Source: Zipacnadum sp036504235
GTDB lineage: Bacteria; Armatimonadota; Zipacnadia; Zipacnadales; Zipacnadaceae
Reading direction: 5' to 3'
Length of the DNA stretch: 64,000 bases
NCBI GenBank assembly: GCA_036504235.1
Contig: DASXVN010000005.1
Span: 62,001 to 126,000 of the forward strand
Part shown: positions 50,549 through 59,356 of the stretch, piece after piece
Numbering within the stretch: position 1 is the first letter of the stretch
Layout of the letters: every line of letters begins with the position of its first letter
Position numbers and translations under genes: made by a program
Notes under the pieces: model-generated
Told to the model about the DNA's origin: nothing
Seen by the model: the letters and a program-made list of their open reading frames with translations, nothing else
The model's database searches: none

Positions 50549-51508
50549 ATGGCACACGACGCACCCTTATTGATATCGCTGTACCGCCAGATGGTGATGA
50601 TTCGCCAGTTTGAGGAGCGCGTGAAGTTCCTCTTTCTGGAGGGCATCATGCCCGGCACCATTCACCAGTACCAGGGCCAGGAGGCCGTCGCCGTGGGCGT
50701 GTGCAGCGCGCTCGACCCGGGCGACGTGATCACCAGCACCCACCGCCCGCACGGCCACGCGATTGCGCGCGGGCTGAGTGTCGAGTCCATGATGCACGAG
50801 CTATTCGGCAAGGCCACCGGCTGCTGCCACGGCAAGGGCGGCTCCATGCACCTCGGCGACCTGGAGCAGGGGATGCTGCCCGCCATCGCCATTGTCGGGG
50901 GCGGCGTGCCGATTGCCACCGGCATCGCCCTGGCCTTCCAGATGCGCCGGGAGCCGCAGGTGGCGGTCTGCTTCATGGGCGACGGCGCGACCAACGAGGG
51001 CGCCTTCCACGAGGCGGTCAACATGGGCGCGATCTGGTCGCTGCCGGTCGTCTACGTCATCGAGAACAACCGCTACAGCGCCTCCACGCCCATCTGCCAG
51101 ACCGCCAAAGTGCCGCACCTCTCCGATCGCGCCTGCGCTTACGGGATCCCCGGCGTCACGGTGGACGGCAACGACCTGCTGGCCGTCCGCGAGGCCGCGC
51201 AGACGGCGCTGGCCCGCGCCCGTGGGGGAGAGGGGCCGACGCTCCTGGAGGGCATGACCTACCGCCTCACCGGCCATTCGCGCCGCGACCCTTGTGCCTA
51301 CCAGCCGGAGGAGGAGCGCCGGCGCGCCCAGGAGCAGGAGCCGATCGGGCGCTTCGGCGCATGGCTGCTGGCCGAGGACGTCGCCGACCAGCCGGCGTTG
51401 GACGCGGTGCGCGCTGAGGTGGACGCCGAGATCGAAGCGGCCGTCCAGTCGGCCAGCGCCGCGCCCGATCCCGCGCCGCAAGATGCGCTCAACGACGTCT
51501 TCGCCTAA
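50549..51508 (+). CDS. 2-oxoacid dehydrogenase E1 alpha subunit
   Basis: This 319-residue thiamine-diphosphate subunit of a pyruvate, acetoin or branched-chain dehydrogenase has the signature GDGATNEGAFHEAVNMGAIW at 144-163, with VYVIENNRYSAST after it. STHRPHGHAIARG (63-75) matches the E1 active-site loop, and GCCHGKGGSMH follows at about 91-101. It pairs with the beta subunit encoded 18 bases downstream. GGAG sits before the ATG. It belongs to the shorter PdhA/AcoA type, about 320 residues. Confidence 0.95.
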   Translation: MAHDAPLLISLYRQMVMIRQFEERVKFLFLEGIMPGTIHQYQGQEAVAVGVCSALDPGDVITSTHRPHGHAIARGLSVESMMHELFGKATGCCHGKGGSMHLGDLEQGMLPAIAIVGGGVPIATGIALAFQMRREPQVAVCFMGDGATNEGAFHEAVNMGAIWSLPVVYVIENNRYSASTPICQTAKVPHLSDRACAYGIPGVTVDGNDLLAVREAAQTALARARGGEGPTLLEGMTYRLTGHSRRDPCAYQPEEERRRAQEQEPIGRFGAWLLAEDVADQPALDAVRAEVDAEIEAAVQSASAAPDPAPQDALNDVFA

Positions 51509-51526
51509 ACTCTCAGGAGGAAACTT

Positions 51527-52543
51527 GTGGCTCATATCACGATAGCGGAAGCCTTGCGCGATGGTTTGCGCGAGGAGATGGCGCGCGATGACCGCGTGTT
51601 CTGCATTGGCGAGGATATCGGCATCCCCGGCGGCTGGGGCGGCGCTTTCACGGTGACGCTCGGGCTGGAGAAGGACTTCCGGGAGCGGATCATTGACACG
51701 CCGATCTCCGAGGCCGGCTTCTTCGGCGTGGCGCTGGGCGCGGCGGTGATGGGCCTGCGCCCGGTGGCCGACGTGCAGTACAGCGACTTTCTCTTCTGCG
51801 CGATGGACCAGGTCGTCAACCAGATCGCGACCCTGCGCTACATGTCGGGCGGGAAGGTCACCGTGCCCCTGGTGATGCGCGCCCCGGTCGGCGCCACCGG
51901 TCGCGGGGCCCAGCACGCCCGCAATCCGGAGGCCATCTTCTACGGCATCCCCGGCCTGAAAATCGTCTGCCCCGCCACCGCCTACGACGCCAAGGGCCTG
52001 CTCAAGGCGGCTATCCGCGAGGACAATCCGGTGCTGATCTTCGAGCATAAGCTGCTCTACGGCTCCAAGGGCGCACGGGCGGAGTCGGGCAACATCGACG
52101 CCTCCAGCGAGGTCCCGGCGGAGGACTATATCGTACCGATTGGCTCAGGGATCGTGCGGCGGGAGGGCAGCGACGTGACGATCATCGGTACGCTCCTGAT
52201 GATGCACCGCGCGCTGCTGGCGGCCGAGCGCCTGGCGGCCGAGGGGATCAGCGCCGAGGTCATCGACCCGCGCAGCCTGGTGCCCTTCGACTGGCCGCTG
52301 GTGGAGGCCTCCGCGCAAAAGACCGGCCGCGCGGTGATTGTCGAGGAGGGCCCGCGCACCGGTGGCATTGGCGGCGAGCTGGCCGCGACGCTCTCCGAGC
52401 GCCTGGTCGACTACCTGCTGGCCCCGGTCGCGCGGGTGGCCTCGCCGGATATCCCGGTGCCCTTCGCTCCGCCGATGGAGGATTTCTACCGCCCGACCGT
52501 AGAGCGAATCATGGAGGCAGCGCGCGTCGTCGTGAACGGGTAG
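51527..52543 (+). CDS. 2-oxoacid dehydrogenase E1 beta subunit
   Basis: This 338-residue partner of E1-alpha has the transketolase-like pyrimidine-binding domain (FCIGEDIGIPGGWGGAFTVT, IIDTPISEAGFFGVALGAA, GLRPVADVQYSDFLFCAMDQ). The C-terminal domain carries VIDPRSLVPFDW and VIVEEGPRTGGIGGELAA. The E1 heterotetramer decarboxylates the 2-oxoacid and acylates the E2 lipoyl group. The start is GTG at 51527, fixed by CAGGAGGAAA 6 to 13 bases upstream. It lies 24 bases before the PfkB kinase gene, so the four genes E2, E1-alpha, E1-beta and pfkB probably form one operon. Confidence 0.95.
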   Translation: MAHITIAEALRDGLREEMARDDRVFCIGEDIGIPGGWGGAFTVTLGLEKDFRERIIDTPISEAGFFGVALGAAVMGLRPVADVQYSDFLFCAMDQVVNQIATLRYMSGGKVTVPLVMRAPVGATGRGAQHARNPEAIFYGIPGLKIVCPATAYDAKGLLKAAIREDNPVLIFEHKLLYGSKGARAESGNIDASSEVPAEDYIVPIGSGIVRREGSDVTIIGTLLMMHRALLAAERLAAEGISAEVIDPRSLVPFDWPLVEASAQKTGRAVIVEEGPRTGGIGGELAATLSERLVDYLLAPVARVASPDIPVPFAPPMEDFYRPTVERIMEAARVVVNG

Positions 52544-52567
52544 GCGCCGTCTCAAGGAGTGCTCACC

Positions 52568-53521
52568 ATGGCCGAGGTTGTTTGCCTGGGGATTCTGGTC
52601 GCTGATGTCTGGGCTCGTCCGGTGGACCGCTGGCCGGAACACGGGCGGCTGGGCGTGGTGGGCCAGACTGGACTGTCCCTGGGCGGCTGCGCGGCCAACA
52701 CCGGCACCGATTTGCAGCGTCTGGGCGTCTCCGTGGCGGTGCAGGGCTGCGTGGGGGAGGACGGTTTCGGCGATTTTGTCACCGATTCCCTGCGACAGGA
52801 CGGGATTGACGTCAGCGGCATTTACCGCACCCGCGCGGCCGGCACCTCGACCACGATGATCATGATCGACAGCGCCGGGGAGCGCACCTACCTGCACTGC
52901 TTCGGCGCGAACGGTCACCTCGACCCGGCGCGGTTGGACATGGCCGCGATCAAGTCCGCGAAGCTGCTGCACCTGGCGGGCGTACTGCTCATGCCCGGCT
53001 TTGACGGTGAGCCGCAGGCCCAGGTCCTGGCCGCAGCGCAGGCAGCGGGCGTGACCACCTGCGTGGACACCGCCTGGGACGACACCGGCCGTTGGATGCA
53101 GACCGTCGCCCCGTTGCTGCCGCATGTTGACCTGTTCCTGCCCAGCCTCCCGGAGGCCCAGAAACTAACCGGTCGGGACTGCCCGGAGGAGATGGCCCGG
53201 GTCCTGCTCGATGCTGGCGCGGGCCTGGTGGGCATAAAGCTGGGCCCTGACGGCAGCTACGTGCGCACCGCCGACGCGGAGTTGCGGATGCCGGCCTATC
53301 GGGTGCACGTGGTGGATGGCAGCGGCGCGGGGGACGCGTTCGTGGCGGGGTTCCTCTATGGCCACCTGCACAACTGGGACCTGGAGCGCACCCTGCGTTT
53401 CGCCAACGCCGTCGGCGCCCTGGCCACTACCGCCGCCGGGACCACCACCGCCGTGCGCGACTACGATCAGGTGATTGAGCTACTGGAGACCCACGAACCA
53501 GGCCAGTGGGCGGGGCGCTAG
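52568..53521 (+). CDS. PfkB-family carbohydrate kinase
   Basis: This 317-residue ribokinase-fold enzyme phosphorylates a sugar or sugar acid with ATP. The first signature is SLGGCAANTGTDLQRLG near the N-terminus. The second is VDGSGAGDAFVAGFLYG with the catalytic base D256. The sugar is not identifiable; relatives include KDG kinase, ribokinase and 5-dehydro-2-deoxygluconokinase. The ATG at 52568 has AAGGAG upstream; a GTG at 52559 is less likely. It faces, across a 125-bp repeat, a converging class II aldolase homologue, a classic functional partner for such kinases. Confidence 0.9.
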   Translation: MAEVVCLGILVADVWARPVDRWPEHGRLGVVGQTGLSLGGCAANTGTDLQRLGVSVAVQGCVGEDGFGDFVTDSLRQDGIDVSGIYRTRAAGTSTTMIMIDSAGERTYLHCFGANGHLDPARLDMAAIKSAKLLHLAGVLLMPGFDGEPQAQVLAAAQAAGVTTCVDTAWDDTGRWMQTVAPLLPHVDLFLPSLPEAQKLTGRDCPEEMARVLLDAGAGLVGIKLGPDGSYVRTADAELRMPAYRVHVVDGSGAGDAFVAGFLYGHLHNWDLERTLRFANAVGALATTAAGTTTAVRDYDQVIELLETHEPGQWAGR

Positions 53522-53527
53522 CAGAAA

Positions 53528-53665
53528 GCCGTTGCCGTACGTAGGGGTGGATCTTTCGCGGAGCCGTATCCCGCGGAACATCCACCCGCGCCTGCCGCTG
53601 ATCCACGGCTTCGTGGTTGCCGCGGGTGGACGTCGCGGCGCAGACGCCACGAGGTCCACCCCTAC
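53528..53665. repeat. Palindromic repeat family A, best-preserved copy, between converging genes
   Basis: The flank GCCGTTGCCGT (53528-53538) precedes the core with terminal inverted repeats GTAGGGGTGGA (53541-53551) and TCCACCCCTAC (53655-53665). Two hairpins lie inside. The 125-bp core matches the copy at 3539-3663 at most positions. It fills the gap between the PfkB kinase gene and the converging aldolase homologue. Confidence 0.88.
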
Positions 53666-53675
53666 AGGGGATTGC

Positions 53676-54545
53676 TCAGGCCTGCCCTGCCGCCCCTAGC
53701 ACCTCACACTTCTCCGCCACCAAGTTGCTGACCGCCTCCAGCGCCGGCCGCATCACGTCCGCCTCCAGGCCGGTACCCAGCAGTTCGTGCGGGTCCTCGG
53801 CGCGCCAGTTTTCGGCCAGCGAGCGCTCCAGTTGCGCCAGGAAGACCAGCCGCTGCGCGGTGCCGTAGTTGACCTGGGGGACGCCCCGTCCCGCCGCTTC
53901 GCGCAATTGCTCGTCCTCCGCGCCGCTGCCCCCGTGCAAGACCAGTGGTGCCGGCACGACCTCGGCCAACCGCGCGATCAGGTCCAGATCGAGTTGGTAC
54001 TTGCCCGTGGTCAGGTGGCGGTTGCCGGCGGTGATGCCCAGCGCGTGGACGCCGGTGCGGCGGGCGAAATCCGCGGCCACCTCCGGCTCCGTGTTGTCGT
54101 GGTCGCCGCCCAGCAGGGAGCCGACCTCGGACTCCACCTCCACGCCAACCGCCGCGGCCTGACGCACAAGGTCCGCCGTCTTGCTGACATGCGCCTCCGG
54201 ATCGTCGGTGGGGTTACTGTACATGACCACGTTGAAGCCCAGCGGCAGCGCCGCCACGGCCCAATCCCAGTAGGGCGTCTCGTTGAACAGGTACGCCACC
54301 GGCACGGTCGCGGCCTCCGCGGCGAGACGGCCGGCCTGCGCGTAGGCGGGGAAGAAGCGCTGATCCATGCCCAGGGCGGGCGGCAGGTAGAGGCCGCTCT
54401 GGCCAATCATAATCGGCGCCCGCGCTCGCTCCGCGCCGCGCAGGATGGCCAGCAGGCTGGCCTCATCCCAGGGCTCGAAATAGGCGACCGCATAGCCGCC
54501 TTGGCGTGCGGCGGCCATGATCTGACTGAAAGGTTCCATCGGCAT
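53676..54545 (-). CDS. Class II fructose-bisphosphate-aldolase homologue lacking key active-site residues
   Basis: This 289-residue protein has the class II ketose-bisphosphate aldolase fold (GGYAVAYFEPWDEASLLAILRGAERARAPIMIG; VEVESEVGSLLGG; PLVLHGGSGAED, with H204; GNRH, with H177). In active enzymes, the segment after the third strand reads VALHLDHG, with the catalytic Asp and a zinc His. Here the same segment is VAYLFNETPY, giving L86, N88 and E89 in place of H, D and H. The phosphate-site segment is also changed (YSNPTDD). It therefore probably does not do normal aldol cleavage and may have a new reaction or a regulatory role. The start is taken at 54545, with GGGGTGG upstream. Confidence 0.78.
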   Translation of the reverse strand: MPMEPFSQIMAAARQGGYAVAYFEPWDEASLLAILRGAERARAPIMIGQSGLYLPPALGMDQRFFPAYAQAGRLAAEAATVPVAYLFNETPYWDWAVAALPLGFNVVMYSNPTDDPEAHVSKTADLVRQAAAVGVEVESEVGSLLGGDHDNTEPEVAADFARRTGVHALGITAGNRHLTTGKYQLDLDLIARLAEVVPAPLVLHGGSGAEDEQLREAAGRGVPQVNYGTAQRLVFLAQLERSLAENWRAEDPHELLGTGLEADVMRPALEAVSNLVAEKCEVLGAAGQA

Positions 54546-54665
54546 CGGCCTAACCACCCCTGTGCTCGTCTCGGGCGAGTCCTGCGGCAGCGCGGGTAAG
54601 TTCCCCGCCAGACCGCGATTTCCTCGCCCGCGGCGCCCCGAGCCTCCGCCCCGGTGCGTCGTCGC

Positions 54666-54693
54666 TTGACACGAGGAGGCCCGGGAGTACTAT
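54666..54693 (+). promoter_or_regulatory. Sigma-70 promoter TTGACA-N16-TACTAT
   Basis: TTGACA (54666-54671) is followed after 16 bases by TACTAT (54688-54693), the best promoter I see in the window. It points toward the small secreted protein at 54747, leaving a leader of about 45 bases. Confidence 0.75.
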
Positions 54694-54746
54694 CGGCGAA
54701 ATCCCCAATCGACTCCGGAAACCCAGAGAGGCGAGTGAGTTCGTCC

Positions 54747-55091
54747 ATGAAGACACGGAAACGATCACCGGCGATCCTCGCGGCGCTCCTGATGCTCGCC
54801 GCCCTCGCAGCGAGCGCTCACGCGGCCGCCCCGCCGCTGGTGCCGGGGCGTTACGTGACCAAGTTCATCCTCAAGGTGGCGGACAACACCCAGCCCGAGG
54901 GGGGTCTTTTCCTACGGCCTCTAGGGAGCGACCAGGAAATCTGGCCGCAGGGGAAGGGTCGCGTGGCAGCCTTCCTCGGCACGCCGATGGGGGAGGCCGG
55001 CCCCGGCCGGCGGGGCTTCTGGGAGAGTTCATCCTGGCCGCAGACGATGGCGGCGCTGTTGCGCTGGCTGGCCGGCGGACCGGAGGGCTAG
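54747..55091 (+). CDS. Small secreted protein of unknown function
   Basis: This 114-residue protein has a clear signal peptide (RSPAILAALLMLAALAASAHA, cleavage near residue 26). A short, probably beta-rich mature part follows (LVPGRYVTKFILKVADNTQPEGGLF, then a Gly/Pro-rich stretch and the helix SWPQTMAALLRWLAGG). No family is recognised. The start at 54747 preserves the signal peptide; longer in-frame starts do not. It follows a strong promoter and lies 248 bases before the pectate-lyase-fold gene. It may be a periplasmic accessory protein. Confidence 0.65.
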   Translation: MKTRKRSPAILAALLMLAALAASAHAAAPPLVPGRYVTKFILKVADNTQPEGGLFLRPLGSDQEIWPQGKGRVAAFLGTPMGEAGPGRRGFWESSSWPQTMAALLRWLAGGPEG

Positions 55092-55266
55092 TCGCGAACC
55101 GGCCCGCCGGGAACGCCCCTGGTGGCGCTGGCGCCACTGGCCGGCGGCCCTGGCCGAGTTGGTGCGCTTGACCGCCTCTTCCGGGTAGGGGCGCGTGGGG
55201 CGGAGCGCAGCGCCTTCACCCCCGAGAGAGGAATCGGGGCGCCGCTCGGAGAACCGGCCTCGATGG

Positions 55267-55278
55267 GTAAACGTTTAC
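55267..55278. promoter_or_regulatory. LacI-type operator (cre-like) candidate
   Basis: GTAAACGTTTAC is a perfect palindrome. With its neighbours it matches 13 of 14 positions of TGTAAACGTTTACA, the LacI/CcpA-type consensus. It lies 62 bases before the ATG of the pectate-lyase-fold gene. No LacI-family regulator gene is in the window. Confidence 0.65.
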
Positions 55279-55339
55279 ACGGCAGGTGGCTGCGAGGCCG
55301 CGGTAGCAGCGAACCTGACTGACTGAGAGGCGAAACAAG

Positions 55340-56800
55340 ATGCGCTTCCTGACTGTACTGAGCCTGGCCGTCCTCCTGGTGACCTGGGGCCTGGCCGCCC
55401 ACGCGGCGGAACCGGGCCCGGCCGTGTCGCTCAACGCCGCGGACTATCCGGACTTGCAGGCAGCCGTCAACGCCTTGCCCAACTCCGGCGGCACGGTGCT
55501 GCTCCCCCCGGGCACGATCAAGCTCGACAAGACTCTGAACCTGTCCTTCGCCCTGCACCAGAACCCACAGTTCTCGGTCACTCTCCAGGGCGCGGGCACG
55601 CTAGCCACGGTCCTCCTGCTCGATACCAAGGGGCAGCCGGGGCTGGATTTCACCGGCAACTCCTACTGGAAGGTCTCCAATCTGCACCTCATGAACCGCA
55701 GCGGTAATGTCGGCGTGCTCCTGGCCCGGACCCCCGCCAACGGCCGGGGCTGTTCCGGGGAGTTCAACAACGTGCTCTTCAGCGGCTGCTTCCCCGTCGC
55801 CGCGGTCTACCTGACCGGCGCGGAGGTCTGCCGCTTCTACCACTGCCAGTTCAGCAACCAACTGAAGAAGTGGTACAACCAGGACGTCGCCGGCGTGACC
55901 GAGGGCGAGGCCTGCGTCATGATCTCCCCGAACAACGTCCGGGGCCTGCAGAGCCCCTACTGCACAGAGGGCACCGGCGGCGGCTCCAACACCGAGTACT
56001 ACTTCGACGGCTGCACCTTCAACAACGAGGCGCCGGAGTCCCGCGGGCTCAAGATCTTCGGCCAGGCCTCCGACATCCGCGTCACCAACAGCTATCTGCA
56101 CTCCGATGGCTTCACCGCGATCTACCTGGACGCCACCAAGGGCAATCTCTCCGGCTTGTCCCTGCGCGATCTCCGGATTGAGGGCGAGCACGGGCAGCAC
56201 GCTCTCTACGCGATCGGCCACACCAATCAGGTCACCATCGAGGGCGGCTCCTGGAACGCCACCAAGGAAGTAATCCTGCAGGAGGCTGCCCCGGTCGCCT
56301 TCGTGGATGCCGGCGGCCCCTGCGTCTCGAAGGTCGGCGCGGCCAACAAGTGGCGGATCTCGCAGCTTTCCATGTCGATCTGGGACGGCTGGGGCTACTC
56401 TAAGGAGTACCGCCAGATGGCGCAGGAGATGCGCGGCGGTCCGCTGCCCACCGCTTGGGCGGACAACGTGCCGCACGTCTACATGCGCTTCCATACCCTG
56501 CTGAACAGCGTCATCGAACCCTGCGAGCCGGTCACCTTGCGCTGGCGCGAAGCCCTAGCCAGACCGGCGAACGCGGGCGACCAGGGGACAGTCAACGGGC
56601 TGAGCGCCGAACAGGCGCAGGGCCTGTTCGAAGCAAGTTTCCAGCCTGGCGAGGCCAATCAGCGCCTGCGTGACCGGATGCGCCAAGTTGCCCTGGGCGC
56701 GGGCAGTGCCGGCAACCGGATCACGGTGACCAGCCGCGGACTGCTGGAAATAGACGCCGCCACCGCCCGGCACAATAGCCTCACTATCTTGCCCAAGTAG
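55340..56800 (+). CDS. Secreted right-handed beta-helix (pectate-lyase-fold) protein
   Basis: This 486-residue exported protein has a signal peptide (residues 1-22, LTVLSLAVLLVTWGLAAHA). A parallel beta-helix follows, starting with DYPDLQAAVNALPNSGGTVLLPPGTIKL, the pectate_lyase_3 opening. Rungs such as GLKIFGQASDIRVTNSYLHSDGFTAIYLDATKGNLSGLSLRDLRIEG follow, split over several coils. Such proteins are polysaccharide lyases or glycosidases, or tailspike-like binding proteins. No obvious catalytic Lys/Arg set or PL signature is visible, so the activity is unknown. It is preceded by a LacI-type operator, suggesting induction by a sugar. A GAGAGG site precedes the ATG. Confidence 0.78.
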   Translation: MRFLTVLSLAVLLVTWGLAAHAAEPGPAVSLNAADYPDLQAAVNALPNSGGTVLLPPGTIKLDKTLNLSFALHQNPQFSVTLQGAGTLATVLLLDTKGQPGLDFTGNSYWKVSNLHLMNRSGNVGVLLARTPANGRGCSGEFNNVLFSGCFPVAAVYLTGAEVCRFYHCQFSNQLKKWYNQDVAGVTEGEACVMISPNNVRGLQSPYCTEGTGGGSNTEYYFDGCTFNNEAPESRGLKIFGQASDIRVTNSYLHSDGFTAIYLDATKGNLSGLSLRDLRIEGEHGQHALYAIGHTNQVTIEGGSWNATKEVILQEAAPVAFVDAGGPCVSKVGAANKWRISQLSMSIWDGWGYSKEYRQMAQEMRGGPLPTAWADNVPHVYMRFHTLLNSVIEPCEPVTLRWREALARPANAGDQGTVNGLSAEQAQGLFEASFQPGEANQRLRDRMRQVALGAGSAGNRITVTSRGLLEIDAATARHNSLTILPK

Positions 56801-56808
56801 AAAGCAGG

Positions 56809-56871
56809 CGCGAGAGGAACGGGGGGCAGGTGCGCCTGACCGGCGCGGAGAACCCTGCCCCCGTTCTCGCG
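56809..56871 (+). terminator. Long imperfect stem-loop after the beta-helix gene
   Basis: CGCGAGAGGAACGGGG (from 56809) through GGCAGG (ending 56830) pairs with CCTGCCCCCG through TTCTCGCG (56854-56871), about 18 pairs with small bulges. There is no clear T-tract. It could end or stabilise the transcript. Confidence 0.5.
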
Positions 56872-56962
56872 TTGCGGTACAGCCCTTACCCTAGTACGTG
56901 CCCAACAATCGGAGAGCCAGGCCCCCCGCGCCGCCCTCCGCCTACGACAGGAGAATCCCACT

Positions 56963-59227
56963 ATGCCCCAATATTTCACGCGAGATTACTTCACTTACGA
57001 CGGCAAGCCCAGCTTCATTTTCGGCGGTGATTTCAACTACACGCGCTGCCGGGCTGACGACTGGCGCGACCGCATGCTCAAGATGCGCGCCGCCGGGCTC
57101 AACACCCTCAATCTGTACGCCACCTGGGCCTTCCATGAGTTGGCGGAGGGCGAGTGGGACTTCTCCGGCGACCGCGATCTGGCCCGCTACCTGGACACGG
57201 CCCAGGAGCTAGGCCTGTGGGTAGTCTTCCGCCTGGGGCCCTTCATCCACGGCGAGTGGCGCAACGGCGGCCTGCCCCAGTGGCTGCTCGACAAGCTGGG
57301 CAAGCGCGCCCGCTCCAACGATCCCGAGTACCTGCGCCTGGCCAAGCTCTGGTACGAGAAGGAGCTGGAAATCGCCGTGCCGCGCCTGATCAGCCGGGGC
57401 GGGCCGATCATTATGGTGCAGGTGGAGAATGAACTGGGCTCGGCGGGCTCCAAGGGTGACGACATCCCCCGCGGCTCCACCGACCCCGAGGAGAACGCCA
57501 AGCATGTGCTCTACTTCCACGGCCTCCTGCAGGAGCACGGCGTGGACGTGCCGGTGCTGGACATCAACCACTTCCCGGGCAAGGAAGACATGCCCAATCT
57601 CATCAGCCCGGGGGGCGCCTACATCGTCAACTGCTTCGGCAGCGAGGGCGACTTCTGGCCGCTGAGCCTGGACGGCTGGGACCGGCACGACCGGCCGCTC
57701 ATGACCATCGAGACGATGGGCGGCATGTTCCAGCGCTTCTACGACTGGCCGGCGTACCAGAACACCAACGGCTATCAGGGGCCGATCGTCAAACCTGAGT
57801 ACCTGGAGGCGGTCACCCACCAGCACCTGGCGGAGGGCAGCAACGCCATCAACTATTACGTATTCGTGGACGGTCAGCATCCCGATGAGGGCAACGAGCG
57901 GATGCTGCCCTACCGGGACATGAACTACCAGGCGCCGATCACCGCCACCGGCACCTTGCGCGAGTCCTACCGCTCCGTCAAGCGCCTGGGCTGGTTCCTG
58001 CGGGCCTTCGAGCAGGAGATGCTGACCTCCCAGCCTAACCCGACCTGGATGCACGCGGTCTCCTATGGCCAGGCGCACCCCGGCACCGAGGAGACCGGCG
58101 ATCTGTTCGCCATGTATCACGCCGAGGGCAAGGAGATTCCCGACGCGCTCAAGCATGTATCGGTGCTCAAGGCGAGCGGCCGGGCCACCAAGGGCCTGAA
58201 CCTGAGCGAGTCCAACTTCGCCTTCCTGTTCAACATCAGCACCCGGGGCACCCAGTGGAAGTGCGACGTGCGCCTGACCACCTCGCCGCGCGGCATCCCC
58301 TGCGAGGTCTCGGCCGAATACCCCCGCCGGACGCAGCTTTCCCTGCCGCCGCAGCGCACCAAGTGCCTGCCTTTCTTTGTCAAGCTGACCGAGGGGACCT
58401 TCCTGGAGTACTCCACGGCGGAGTTGCTGGACCGCCGGCCCTTCGGCGCCGGGGTGCAGGTGATCCTCCACGCGGACGCCGACGAGTTGGTGGAGACGCG
58501 CCTGGTCCTGCCCGAGCGCCGGGAGGCGCGCCACGACGGCGCCAGCCTGGCCCTGTGGGAGAGCCCGAACACCCTGCTGCTGGCCGGCGTCCCCGGCGAG
58601 AACCTGTCCGTGGTCACGGTGGGGGAGGCCGAGCCGGTGCGCATCGTGCTGATGGAGCGGCGTCTGGCCGGGCAGGTCTGGGACCTCGCAGCCCCCGGCG
58701 GCCCGGTAGTGGCGGCGAGCAACCTGGCGATCCTGGAGAGCACCGTCAGCGGTAGCCAAACCGTGGCCACCGTGCAGCTCACGGAGCCGGATGTGTTCCT
58801 GCACCTGATCTGCGATCGCGAGCCGGTAGTGGGCCTGCCGCAAGTGGAACTCACCGGCGGCTGGGACCCGGCGACCGGCGTCTACAGCGCCTCCGGCCGG
58901 GCCGCGGTGCCCCCGGTGGAGATTCCCTTCACCCAGCGACGCGAGGGCGAGTTGTGGGTCTGGGAGGCCGAGGTCCGTCCGGAGCAACTGGCGGGCCTGG
59001 CGGAGCTGATCCTGCACGCCGAGTACGACGGCGACTGCGCCCGGGCCTACCTCGACGAGACGCTCATCAGCGACCACTATATGGGCCGCTGGCAGTACTG
59101 GGAGGCGGGCCTGAAGAACTGGCTCACCGCCCCGGCCACCCTGCGCCTGGAGTTCGAGCGCACCCGCCAGGTGGACCTGCGCGTCATGCCGGTAGTGGAG
59201 ACCGAGATGCGCGTGGAGTGGAAGTAG
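56963..59227 (+). CDS. GH35-like cytoplasmic beta-galactosidase
   Basis: This 754-residue glycosidase has the GH35 barrel: FIFGGDFNYTRCRADDWRDRMLKMRAAGLNTLNLYATWAFHE (in pieces), RLGPFIHGEWRNGGLPQWLL, the acid/base E157 in VQVENELG, and the nucleophile E250 in LMTIETMGGMF, both as expected. C-terminal beta-domains follow. It would release terminal beta-galactose or a similar sugar. There is no signal peptide, so it acts on imported oligosaccharides. An AGGAGA site precedes the ATG. The stop TAG lies in GTAGGGG, near a half repeat. It is followed by the TIM-barrel-like gene, and the two may form an operon. Confidence 0.88.
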   Translation: MPQYFTRDYFTYDGKPSFIFGGDFNYTRCRADDWRDRMLKMRAAGLNTLNLYATWAFHELAEGEWDFSGDRDLARYLDTAQELGLWVVFRLGPFIHGEWRNGGLPQWLLDKLGKRARSNDPEYLRLAKLWYEKELEIAVPRLISRGGPIIMVQVENELGSAGSKGDDIPRGSTDPEENAKHVLYFHGLLQEHGVDVPVLDINHFPGKEDMPNLISPGGAYIVNCFGSEGDFWPLSLDGWDRHDRPLMTIETMGGMFQRFYDWPAYQNTNGYQGPIVKPEYLEAVTHQHLAEGSNAINYYVFVDGQHPDEGNERMLPYRDMNYQAPITATGTLRESYRSVKRLGWFLRAFEQEMLTSQPNPTWMHAVSYGQAHPGTEETGDLFAMYHAEGKEIPDALKHVSVLKASGRATKGLNLSESNFAFLFNISTRGTQWKCDVRLTTSPRGIPCEVSAEYPRRTQLSLPPQRTKCLPFFVKLTEGTFLEYSTAELLDRRPFGAGVQVILHADADELVETRLVLPERREARHDGASLALWESPNTLLLAGVPGENLSVVTVGEAEPVRIVLMERRLAGQVWDLAAPGGPVVAASNLAILESTVSGSQTVATVQLTEPDVFLHLICDREPVVGLPQVELTGGWDPATGVYSASGRAAVPPVEIPFTQRREGELWVWEAEVRPEQLAGLAELILHAEYDGDCARAYLDETLISDHYMGRWQYWEAGLKNWLTAPATLRLEFERTRQVDLRVMPVVETEMRVEWK

Positions 59228-59239
59228 GGGAGCCGTAGT

Positions 59240-59300
59240 GCCGTTGCCGTTTGTAGGGGTGGATCTTTCGCGGGCCGTATCCGCGGAACATCCACCCGCG
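59240..59300. repeat. Palindromic repeat family A, half copy
   Basis: The left flank (GCCGTTGCCGT at 59240-59250) and first hairpin (GTAGGGGTGGATCTTTCGCG ... CATCCACCCG) are present. The right half of the 125-bp element is missing. It lies between two genes on the same strand. Confidence 0.8.
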
Positions 59301-59356
59301 TTCGCCGCAAACGAACCTAGTCCCGCGCACGCACCAATCACAGGGAGACGACCATC

